From contig CAZZHH010000053.1 of NCBI GenBank assembly GCA_964653595.1, positions 1 through 21,886 of the forward strand: a DNA stretch of 21,886 nucleotides, in the 5' to 3' direction. This stretch comes from JBAXTE01 sp964653595. GTDB lineage: Bacteria > Bacteroidota > Bacteroidia > Bacteroidales > WCHB1-69. How positions within the stretch are numbered: the stretch's first letter is position 1; each line of letters opens with the position of its first letter. Under the pieces are notes generated by a model, which worked only from the letters and a program-made list of their open reading frames with translations, was not told the DNA's origin and searched no databases. Shown piece by piece: positions 8,032-14,662 of this stretch. The translations under genes and the position numbers were made by a program.

Positions 8032-8250
8032 ATGAAAACATTAGGAAGAATTTTTGGAGTATTATCCATTTTAGGAATGTTATTAGGTTTTGTTCCTCTT
8101 TTGGGATGGCTCAATTGGCTTATTATCCCGTTTGCAGTGATTGGACTTTTATTCAGTCTTGGCGGACGGTCGAAAGGCGGAACGGTGCTTTGCGTGGTCG
8201 CCATTCTCTTTGGAATTGTCCGACTGGTGCTTGGTGGAGGAGTTATTTAA
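8032..8250 (+). CDS. Small integral membrane protein
   Basis: A 72-residue, highly hydrophobic protein starting MKTLGRIFGVLSILGM. Two closely spaced membrane segments (about 6-24 and 26-44) are separated by a PLLGWLNW turn. A basic GGRSKGG loop and a third segment (about 50-68) ending LGGGVI follow. It resembles short DUF4190-type membrane proteins in layout only; no function can be assigned. It has promoter copy A upstream and is followed after one base by the WG-repeat gene, so the two are probably co-translated and may work together at the membrane. Confidence 0.75.
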   Translation: MKTLGRIFGVLSILGMLLGFVPLLGWLNWLIIPFAVIGLLFSLGGRSKGGTVLCVVAILFGIVRLVLGGGVI

Positions 8251-8251
8251 G

Positions 8252-8773
8252 ATGAAAGAATTTGGTCTAGTGAGTTATTTCAAGGATGGAAAATGGGGCT
8301 TAAAAAACAAAGGCGAACATTTGGTAATCCCAGCAATTTACGAAGAAGAAATTCAGTTTTATTCCGATTTTGCTGCCGCCAAATTAAACGGAAAATATGG
8401 TTTTATCGACCAATCTGGCAAAACCATCATCCCCTTTATTTATTCCGATGCAGGTATTTTTGAATACGGGATTGGCGACGTAGCAATAAATGGAAAATGG
8501 GGTTGTGTGGATAAAACCGGCAACCTTATCATTGCTTGTGAACACTTACTGCCATTGTCTTTCAACTCCCCCGATGAAGTTATCGGAGTAAATAAAGGCG
8601 GACGCTGGAACCACGCAAAAAGCGAAATTATTGGTGGAAAATGGGGTTTGATTAATGCTTTGGGGGAAATGGTGGTTCCGTTTAAGTATGATAATATCAG
8701 ATCATTAGCCCGTGATCGATTTCAAATATACAAAGAACAACAAATCATAGATAATTTAATAATAACAACCTAA
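8252..8773 (+). CDS. WG-repeat protein (C-terminus possibly truncated)
   Basis: A 173-residue protein from ATG 8252 (MKEFGLVSYFKDGKWGL). A longer in-frame extension upstream only shadows the membrane gene, and GGAGG sits 12 bases upstream of 8252. It holds four WG repeats: DGKWGLKNKGEHLVIPAIY, NGKYGFIDQSGKTIIPFIY, NGKWGCVDKTGNLIIACEH and GGKWGLINALGEMVVPFKY. WG repeats form beta-propeller-like or solenoid beta structures of unknown ligand. No signal peptide is present. The last 20 residues are encoded by abruptly AT-rich DNA and no longer look like a WG unit, so the gene may have been cut near 8735 and closed by a chance stop. Confidence 0.8.
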   Translation: MKEFGLVSYFKDGKWGLKNKGEHLVIPAIYEEEIQFYSDFAAAKLNGKYGFIDQSGKTIIPFIYSDAGIFEYGIGDVAINGKWGCVDKTGNLIIACEHLLPLSFNSPDEVIGVNKGGRWNHAKSEIIGGKWGLINALGEMVVPFKYDNIRSLARDRFQIYKEQQIIDNLIITT

Positions 8774-8801
8774 AATATTCATTAACATTGAAATTTAAAG
8801 A

Positions 8802-8831
8802 TTGATTTACAACAAACATATTGTACTTTTG
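8802..8831 (+). promoter_or_regulatory. Standard promoter TTG-N19-TACTTTTG for the nuclease-like gene
   Basis: TTG (8802-8804) precedes TACTTTTG (8824-8831) by exactly 19 bases, the classical Bacteroidetes layout. The GTG at 8831 overlaps the box, so translation starts at ATG 8861. Confidence 0.6.
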
Positions 8832-8860
8832 TGTATAAGTATTATTTTAAAAACAGTAGA

Positions 8861-9766
8861 ATGCAACTTAATGCTTTAAAATGCCCTAAATGTGGGATTG
8901 ATTTATTACCACCTGAGAAAAATGACAAAATTGTTAAAACAAATTCATACAATGATTGTCTTCGAAAGTGTAATAAATGTCTGATAGGTTTTTCAAATAG
9001 CAAGACTAAGCCTAAATTAATTTATGAGAATTACAATGATAATATTCCAGAAAAATTAATAGATGGATTAGACGACACCCTTAAAGGTTCGTTGAATATA
9101 ATTAATCGAAAAAACAAAAGAAATAAAATTGGATTTTCCACATCAGAAGATGCATTAACTTGGTCTTTTTTAAAATATTTTGTATTAAAGAATAGGATTA
9201 ATGACTTGCTAAATATTTTAAATATTGAAAGGAATGATGATCAACTTCCAGATATCTATCTTTGGGGAGTCTGTATAAATAACAAAAACAATAATTTAGA
9301 GAACGAAATTATTAGAGTTTCTGATGATTTTAAAGAAGTTAAAGATAGGAGGTCTGAGCCGGATGTTATTATTAAGACGAATGACAAGATTGTTTTAATT
9401 GAAGTTAAATATCTAAGTTCTAATAATATCAACTTTAATAAAGAAAAATATCAAAAATATTTGATTGAAAATATTGACAATGATAAACTCTATGAAAGTG
9501 GGCATTATGAGCTATATAGAAATTGGGCATTTGCGTCAAAATTAAGTATGTCATCCTCCAAGTTTGAATTAATCAATTTGGGTTTAGATAAACTTTTCAA
9601 TGACAAAAACAAGTATAGACTTATGCTTTTCCAAGAGTCAATAAAATCGTCAGGAGGATCATTCAAAAAAATTTCTTGGGAAAAAATATGTAATCAATTA
9701 GAAAAGTCAAAAAGTTATGACGATTGGTTTATTGATTACTTAAAACATAAAATCTATAGGGTATAA
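8861..9766 (+). CDS. Zinc-ribbon PD-(D/E)XK nuclease-like protein
   Basis: A 301-residue protein from ATG 8861; GTG 8831 is rejected because it lies in the -7 box. The N-terminus carries a zinc ribbon, C8-P-K-C11 and C37-N-K-C40. Later, S93-T-S-E96 in a helix, P167-D168, and E181-V-K183 after a hydrophobic strand (KIVLIEVKYL) spell the PD-(D/E)XK active site used by restriction enzymes and repair nucleases. The remaining C-terminus is helical with W and K residues. It is a single AT-rich gene with a standard promoter, without a neighbouring methylase. The natural guess is a defence or DNA-processing nuclease; the exact family is not recognised. Confidence 0.65.
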   Translation: MQLNALKCPKCGIDLLPPEKNDKIVKTNSYNDCLRKCNKCLIGFSNSKTKPKLIYENYNDNIPEKLIDGLDDTLKGSLNIINRKNKRNKIGFSTSEDALTWSFLKYFVLKNRINDLLNILNIERNDDQLPDIYLWGVCINNKNNNLENEIIRVSDDFKEVKDRRSEPDVIIKTNDKIVLIEVKYLSSNNINFNKEKYQKYLIENIDNDKLYESGHYELYRNWAFASKLSMSSSKFELINLGLDKLFNDKNKYRLMLFQESIKSSGGSFKKISWEKICNQLEKSKSYDDWFIDYLKHKIYRV

Positions 9767-9824
9767 TAAAACCGTTCAATACTCCTAAAATAAGAGCTGT
9801 TTTAATCTTTTACATTCAAAGATT

Positions 9825-9850
9825 ATTGGCGTGGTTGAATTAGAAATTTG
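9825..9850 (+). promoter_or_regulatory. Accessory-type promoter, copy B (ATTG-N14-GAAATTTG)
   Basis: ATTGGCGTGGT begins at 9825 and is followed, 14 bases after ATTG, by GAAATTTG (9843-9850), a weak -7 box. ATG 9871 is 20 bases further. The TTGGCGTGGT core and 14-base spacing match copies A and D. Confidence 0.5.
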
Positions 9851-9870
9851 CAAATAAAATATTTACATGT

Positions 9871-10548
9871 ATGAAAGAACAAATTCTGACTAAATTTGAT
9901 GACACCTTAAAAAAGGTTGAAAATCTAAAATGGCTTCCATGGATTGGAGCTGACTATCAAAAAACAAACTTGCTCATTGTAGGTGAAAGCTTCTATGATG
10001 ACGGAGAAGGTTGGCCTGAAAGTGATCCGGAAGCCCCAAGAAGTTTAGTGAAAAATCAAGGTTTAAATTCTAAAAATCCAGATTTTTCAAATAGAAAATT
10101 GTTTGATGCTGTTGAAAAAATTATATTAAATCAAGATAAACCAAGTTTTGAAGAAAGAGATAAAATTTGGACTTCCGTTGCCTATATGAATCAAGTTCAA
10201 CGAGTTTTAGAAAACAGAGATAGCAGGCCTAATGAAGATGATTATGATATTAGTTGGCCAGTGATTTTAAATGTTGCCGAAATTATTCAGCCTAAAGTGA
10301 TATTAAAAATTGGAGTTGAAAGTATCGGCAGACTTGGTTCCCTTATTGCAAATGGGAATAAAGAATGGAAAATTACAATTGATGGATTTAACACAAAACC
10401 TGAACGAATTATTGGACTTAAAAAGAATAATTTAGAAATTAAAATAATTGCAATCCATCATCCTAGTAGTCGAAGTCATTATGGTAATGAATATTGGTCA
10501 AGTATTATTTATGATAATTATCCTGAAATAAAAGAATTGTTAAAGTAG
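9871..10548 (+). CDS. Uracil-DNA-glycosylase-like fold protein
   Basis: A 225-residue protein starting MKEQILTKFDD. A central alpha/beta core runs NLLIVGESFYDDGEGWP (about 32-50), then KVILKIGVESIGRL, then IIAIHHPSSRSHYG near the C-terminus. The GE(S)xY strand-loop and the HHPSSR loop resemble motifs A and B of the UDG superfamily (GQxPY/GExPG and HPS), which remove uracil or other bases from DNA. Catalytic identity is not certain, because the usual motif residues are only partly matched. It is a single gene between promoter copy B and a strong terminator. It could instead be a DNA-binding relative without glycosylase activity. Confidence 0.5.
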   Translation: MKEQILTKFDDTLKKVENLKWLPWIGADYQKTNLLIVGESFYDDGEGWPESDPEAPRSLVKNQGLNSKNPDFSNRKLFDAVEKIILNQDKPSFEERDKIWTSVAYMNQVQRVLENRDSRPNEDDYDISWPVILNVAEIIQPKVILKIGVESIGRLGSLIANGNKEWKITIDGFNTKPERIIGLKKNNLEIKIIAIHHPSSRSHYGNEYWSSIIYDNYPEIKELLK

Positions 10549-10558
10549 TAGAAGTTTC

Positions 10559-10589
10559 AAGCCGCTCTCCCAAAAAGAGCGGTTTTTTT
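10559..10589 (+). terminator. Strong intrinsic terminator (CCGCTCT/AGAGCGG, loop CCCAAAA)
   Basis: CCGCTCT (10562-10568) pairs with AGAGCGG (10576-10582) around loop CCCAAAA, followed by seven T. It is nearly identical to the terminator at 16924-16952, including the loop, and promoter copy C follows directly. Confidence 0.85.
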
Positions 10590-10608
10590 ACACACCAACT
10601 CACCAACC

Positions 10609-10643
10609 ACGTCACATTTTGACACACCCTCTTCCTAACTTTG
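10609..10643 (+). promoter_or_regulatory. Accessory-type promoter, copy C (TTTG-N14-TAACTTTG)
   Basis: ACGTC (10609-10613), preceded by ACC so that ACCACGTC reads GACGTGGT on the other strand, is followed after four bases by TTTG (10618-10621). After 14 bases comes TAACTTTG (10636-10643). The gene starts at ATG 10656, only 12 bases later, so the leader is very short. The ACGTC-N4-TTTG-N14 layout is identical to copy E. Confidence 0.6.
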
Positions 10644-10655
10644 TTCAAAAAAGAG

Positions 10656-12323
10656 ATGGAAAACATTAAGCAACGACTACTGACAAGCATTGGCAACGTC
10701 TATGAACAATCGAAAGAGTGTAAACAAATTACGGATGTGTTTGATAAAGTCGATAGCGATTTAACGATTCTTGCGGATTATTTTCAGGCAACCAAAAATC
10801 AATCATTTTTTATTGCGATGGTGTTTGTTTTTAATTACAAAGGCAACACAGTCGATATTGAAGACTTAGTTGAATACTTTGATTGTAATCCAACTAAAAT
10901 TCTAGAATTTAGTGAAGACTTTGAAGAGTTGCAATTAAAAGGGATTTTAATTAAAGAAAAATCCACTCACAGAACAAAAGTCACAATTGCAAACGATCAG
11001 TTTATGTTGAACAAAATGATCACGGATGCGATTTTGCAAAACAAACCAATGCCTGATATTTTGAAAAATGAAAATGAAACCGTGTATGAATTTTTAGAAG
11101 AGTTGTATTGTTTGGGACAACAACGCGAGAGTGATAAAATAACCACGAATGAGCTTTTTGAAAAAACAGAAGCATTGGTTGCAAATTCTGCGCACTTTCC
11201 TTTAGTCGGTTGGGTCTCGGGTTTACATCTTGAAATCGCGAATCAATATCTCTATTTGTATATGATTTGGAAAAATGTTTCGGGCAAAAAGTCGATCGAC
11301 CTTGGAGCCGCTGCGCAAGGAATATTTGGAAATAATCACAAAAAAGCAGCATTTCTCCAAACAATTATGTCAAACGAAAATGAATTGATAATACGAGATC
11401 TCATTGAGGTGGAAGAAGCCAGCTTTTTTGATGATTCAGAGCTGAAACTGACCCAATCCTCCCTGAAACAGCTGCAATCTTTTGGCATTAAACTTTTTGC
11501 AAACTCCTTAAAAAAAGAGAACATCATCGATCCAGAGAAAACACATCATAAAGAACTGCTCTTTAACCAGGAAGAGAACAAACAAATTGAGATGGTGAAG
11601 AACTTGCTGAGAAATGAAACGTTTGTTGAAACTCAAAAGAGAATGGAAGAAAAAGGGTTGCCAAAAGGCATTTCCATATTACTACATGGTACTCCAGGCA
11701 CTGGGAAAACCGAAGTGGTTTATCAAATTGCCAAACAGACCAAACGGGAAATTTTCAAAGTTGAAATCAGCCAATCAAAATCCATGTGGTTTGGCGAGAG
11801 TGAAAAAATCATCAAACGAATTTTCACTGATTATAAAAATTATTCAAAAGAGTGTGAGCTGGTGCCAATTTTGCTTTTCAACGAAGCGGATGCTATCATC
11901 TCGAAACGGAAAGACGTGGACAGCTCGGGAACGGCAAAAACCGAGAATGCTATTCAAAACATCCTGTTGGAAGAACTTGAAAATTTTAATGGAATCCTGT
12001 TTGCAACCACCAATATTACCGAAAATTTAGACAAGGCTTTTGAAAGGCGGTTCTTGTTCAAAATTCGATTCACAAATCCAAATACTGAAAACAGATCTAA
12101 AATCTGGAAAAGCAAACTTAACCAGTTGACTGATGCAGAAAGCCTATTACTGGCCGAAAGGTATGACTTTTCAGGTGGACAAATCGAAAATATCGCACGA
12201 AAATCGAGTCTCCACGAAATTGTCAACGGGATCACTCCAAGGATTGATGAAGTAGTTGAGTTTTGCAATAATGAATTGATTTACAACTCAAATTATTCAC
12301 CAATAGGTTTTAAAACCGTTTGA
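10656..12323 (+). CDS. AAA+ ATPase with N-terminal helical/winged-helix-like region
   Basis: A 555-residue protein from ATG 10656; TTG 10641 is inside the -7 box. Residues about 58-110 look like a winged helix (DLVEYFDCNPTKILEF, a hydrophobic helix, then a wing). The C-terminal half is a classical AAA module: Walker A GTPGTGKT at 345-352, pore-side KSMWFGESEKIIKRIF, Walker B-like LLFNEADAI with N409 where Asp is usual and E410 kept, sensor 1 FATTN, and an arginine-finger-like AFERRF near 464. It probably remodels proteins or protein-DNA complexes as a ring. The substrate is unknown. It is a single gene with its own promoter (copy C), in an island that includes restriction-like genes. Confidence 0.8.
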   Translation: MENIKQRLLTSIGNVYEQSKECKQITDVFDKVDSDLTILADYFQATKNQSFFIAMVFVFNYKGNTVDIEDLVEYFDCNPTKILEFSEDFEELQLKGILIKEKSTHRTKVTIANDQFMLNKMITDAILQNKPMPDILKNENETVYEFLEELYCLGQQRESDKITTNELFEKTEALVANSAHFPLVGWVSGLHLEIANQYLYLYMIWKNVSGKKSIDLGAAAQGIFGNNHKKAAFLQTIMSNENELIIRDLIEVEEASFFDDSELKLTQSSLKQLQSFGIKLFANSLKKENIIDPEKTHHKELLFNQEENKQIEMVKNLLRNETFVETQKRMEEKGLPKGISILLHGTPGTGKTEVVYQIAKQTKREIFKVEISQSKSMWFGESEKIIKRIFTDYKNYSKECELVPILLFNEADAIISKRKDVDSSGTAKTENAIQNILLEELENFNGILFATTNITENLDKAFERRFLFKIRFTNPNTENRSKIWKSKLNQLTDAESLLLAERYDFSGGQIENIARKSSLHEIVNGITPRIDEVVEFCNNELIYNSNYSPIGFKTV

Positions 12324-12380
12324 TCCGAACATGATGAAAACATACAATACCATCAAATAAAAAGATGCGATACTTCCTAT

Positions 12381-12413
12381 GACGTCGTTTGGCGTGGTCA
12401 ATCCCTACTTTTG
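12381..12413 (+). promoter_or_regulatory. Accessory-type promoter, copy D (TTTG-N14-TACTTTTG)
   Basis: GACGTC (12381-12386, a palindrome), then TTTG (12388-12391) within TTTGGCGTGGT, then 14 bases to TACTTTTG (12406-12413). ATG 12443 is 29 bases downstream. This is the best consensus copy. Confidence 0.65.
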
Positions 12414-12442
12414 TGGTATAATTAATCAAAAAAGACAAAATC

Positions 12443-12694
12443 ATGGCAAATTTTTATTGTGAGTATTGTGGAGCAAAGTTCTCGAGTGTATCTTCGTTAA
12501 CCAACGCATTTTGCACTAAGCATCCACTTGGTTCAAACAAAGGCAGGCATAAACTTTACGAAGGAAGTGAAAAAGCGAAGTACACCTGCAAATACTGTGG
12601 GCAATCATTTAGCTCTATTAGTTCAATGACAAACGCCCATTGCACCAAACATCCCGATGGAAGCAATAAAGGAAGGCATGCTCCGGCATTGTAA
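12443..12694 (+). CDS. Small protein with two duplicated C2-CH zinc-finger-like modules
   Basis: An 83-residue protein made of two near-identical modules (about 4-36 and 47-79), each reading YxCxYCGxxFSSxSS, then a short spacer and TNAxCTKHPxGSNKGRH. Likely metal ligands are C6, C9, C24 and H27 (H36 alternative) in module 1, and C49, C52, C67 and H70 (H79 alternative) in module 2. The linker is KLYEGSEKAK. The basic GSNKGRH ends suggest nucleic-acid or protein binding. Promoter copy D precedes it and a terminator follows. It is not a classical Cys2His2 eukaryotic finger, and no function is known to me. Confidence 0.8.
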   Translation: MANFYCEYCGAKFSSVSSLTNAFCTKHPLGSNKGRHKLYEGSEKAKYTCKYCGQSFSSISSMTNAHCTKHPDGSNKGRHAPAL

Positions 12695-12700
12695 ATTTTG

Positions 12701-12732
12701 GAAAAGCCGATATTTTAACTATTGGCTTTTTT
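12701..12732 (+). terminator. Intrinsic terminator after the zinc-finger gene
   Basis: AAAAGCCGATA pairs with TATTGGCTTTT (one G-T pair) around a seven-base loop, with a T tract extending past it. It begins six bases after the stop codon. Confidence 0.75.
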
Positions 12733-12747
12733 TTGTTTTTAGCTTTC

Positions 12748-12819
12748 AATGGGACCAAGTTCGGGTGATTTTGGAGGTGCTAAGAAGAGATTTGACAAGA
12801 TGATGGAGGTGAAGAGGTA
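12748..12819 (+). other. Short protein-like open frame, possible remnant
   Basis: ATG 12748 to TAG 12819 encodes 23 residues, MGPSSGDFGGAKKRFDKMMEVKR when read in two parts (MGPSSGDFGGAKK and RFDKMMEVKR). It is more GC-rich than its surroundings and looks like the C-terminal tail of a larger protein. It has no promoter or ribosome site. The rest of 12733-12893 is AT-rich and gene-free. Confidence 0.25.
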
Positions 12820-12893
12820 GGTTGATTTAATAATAATTACAAATAATTAATATTTAAATTAATAATAATACTTATAAATCTTTTTAATTTCAA

Positions 12894-12901
12894 TACTTTT
12901 G
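12894..12901 (+). promoter_or_regulatory. -7 box TACTTTTG for the DUF262 operon
   Basis: TACTTTTG lies 17 bases before ATG 12919 in a strongly AT-rich tract. It does not carry the TTTG-N14 accessory element. Confidence 0.5.
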
Positions 12902-12918
12902 CAAAAACAAGAATAATC

Positions 12919-14655
12919 ATGAGCAATTTAACAGAAAAAACAATTGGAGAACTTTTGGAGTACAAGTTCTTTATTCCTTCTTATCAAAGAGGTTATCGCT
13001 GGACAGAAAGACAAATTGAAGATCTTTTAGAAGATATTAATGCTTTTATTCCAACTCAAATTGAGAAAACAGATAAAAAAACATGGTATTGTTTGCAACC
13101 TGTAATCATAAAAGAGTGTGACGAAAAAATGAAAGCAAAAAATAATTTGCAAGGCACTTGGTACGAAGTTATTGATGGTCAACAACGATTAACATCCATT
13201 TTCTTACTTATTCATTATGCAAATGAAATGTGGGTTGGAAAGCAAAAAAATTCTGAATTTCAGATAAAATATGAGACTCGTGATGAAAGTGATGGATTTC
13301 TTCAAGATCAGAAAATTGATGAAATAACAGACAAGGCTACTATCAGCTACGATAATATTGATTTTCACCATATTACAAAAGCATATGATAAAATTCATGA
13401 TTGGGTAAAAAACTTCAAAATTAAATACGAAAAAGATTTTGACAATAATGATTTTCAATCAAAATTAAAATCAAATTCAAAAGTGATTTGGTATGAAGTT
13501 TCAGCTGAAAAAGATGCTATTGAAATCTTTACACGCATTAATATGGGAAAAATCCCATTAACTAATGCTGAACTAATAAAAGCTTTATTTCTTAATAGTT
13601 CAAATTTTTCAGATTCTGACACAGAAGGAATCAGATTAAGACAGTTAGAAATTGCATCAGAATGGGATAGAATGGAATATGCATTACAAAACGATGAACT
13701 TTGGTATTTTGTCAACAATTCAGAAAATGATTTACCAACTCGCATTGAATTTCTATTCAATATCATGGAGAATATTGATGGAATAAAAAATGGCAACGAC
13801 CAATATTCCACTTTCCGTTTCTTTTCCGAAAAATTTAAATTAAAAAGCAAAGATGAAATTGATACTAATTGGAAAGAAATTAAAAGAATATTTCAAACCA
13901 TTGAAGAATGGTTTGCCGATAGAGATTTGTATCATAAGATCGGCTATCTTATTGCAACAGAATCCAAAATAGTTGATTTATTAAAGGAATGCAAAGACAA
14001 ACAAAAGCAAGAATTTAAGAAACTACTTAATGTTAAAATTGAAGAAAAAGTGAAATGTAAAAATTTGGAAGAATTGGAATATGGAAGATCTTCAGATTTG
14101 ATTAGAAAGATTTTATTACTGCATAACATCCAAACTATGCTAAACAATAAGGATGAAACCATGCGCTTTCCGTTTATAAGATATAAAGATAAAAAGATGG
14201 GATGGGACATAGAACACATCCACGCAATTGCTACTGAGGTAAAAGTAAAACAAGAAGACCAATATACTTGGCTGAAAAATAACTTCGTAAAAAAAGATAA
14301 TCAGCATACTGATAACGATCTAAATATTAAGATAACTGAAATAATAAATAAAAAGATTCAAATTACAGATGAAGATTTTAAGTCAATAATTGAATATGTC
14401 TTAGGTGATGATGATAACAGCATTCACAACTTATGCTTACTTGACAGGGGGACAAATCGTTCATATAAAAATGATTCTTTTAAAAATAAGAGAAATAAAA
14501 TAATTGACAATGAAAAGAATGGAACATTTATTCCGGTTTGTACCAGAAATGTGTTTATGAAATATTATTCAAAAGAATTGAAAGACTTTGAGTTGTGGAA
14601 TGAAAACGATCGGACTGATTATTTTGAAGACTTAAAAAATATTTTTAACAGCTAA
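12919..14655 (+). CDS. DUF262 + DUF1524 (HNH-like) protein, GmrSD/type IV restriction-like
   Basis: A 578-residue protein. The N-terminal DUF262 (ParB/Srx-like nucleotide-hydrolysing) domain shows IPSYQRGYRW at 19-28 and the hallmark D86-GQQR90 followed by LTSIFLL. A later INMGKIPLTNAELIKALF stretch matches the conserved N-x-G-x-PLT...E-x-IKA segment. The C-terminus is DUF1524/HNH-like: WDIEH433-I-H435, then N504-LCLLDRGTNR and a K/N-rich finger. Such two-domain proteins (GmrSD, BrxU, SspE-type) cleave modified or otherwise marked phage DNA, using NTP through the DUF262 part. It starts the operon, and the second DUF262 gene begins 7 bases after its stop. Codon use is very AT-rich, indicating transfer. 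Confidence 0.85.
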   Translation: MSNLTEKTIGELLEYKFFIPSYQRGYRWTERQIEDLLEDINAFIPTQIEKTDKKTWYCLQPVIIKECDEKMKAKNNLQGTWYEVIDGQQRLTSIFLLIHYANEMWVGKQKNSEFQIKYETRDESDGFLQDQKIDEITDKATISYDNIDFHHITKAYDKIHDWVKNFKIKYEKDFDNNDFQSKLKSNSKVIWYEVSAEKDAIEIFTRINMGKIPLTNAELIKALFLNSSNFSDSDTEGIRLRQLEIASEWDRMEYALQNDELWYFVNNSENDLPTRIEFLFNIMENIDGIKNGNDQYSTFRFFSEKFKLKSKDEIDTNWKEIKRIFQTIEEWFADRDLYHKIGYLIATESKIVDLLKECKDKQKQEFKKLLNVKIEEKVKCKNLEELEYGRSSDLIRKILLLHNIQTMLNNKDETMRFPFIRYKDKKMGWDIEHIHAIATEVKVKQEDQYTWLKNNFVKKDNQHTDNDLNIKITEIINKKIQITDEDFKSIIEYVLGDDDNSIHNLCLLDRGTNRSYKNDSFKNKRNKIIDNEKNGTFIPVCTRNVFMKYYSKELKDFELWNENDRTDYFEDLKNIFNS

Positions 14656-14662
14656 ATCTTGT

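Noticed and set aside
7568..8204. Minus-strand open frames after mutS
   Set aside because: They are antisense to mutS or to the small membrane gene, with no family-like pattern.
8831..8860. GTG start at 8831 for the nuclease-like gene
   Set aside because: The G is the last base of the -7 box TACTTTTG; ATG 8861 fits.
10641..10655. TTG start at 10641 for the AAA+ ATPase gene
   Set aside because: Inside the TAACTTTG box; ATG 10656 is used.
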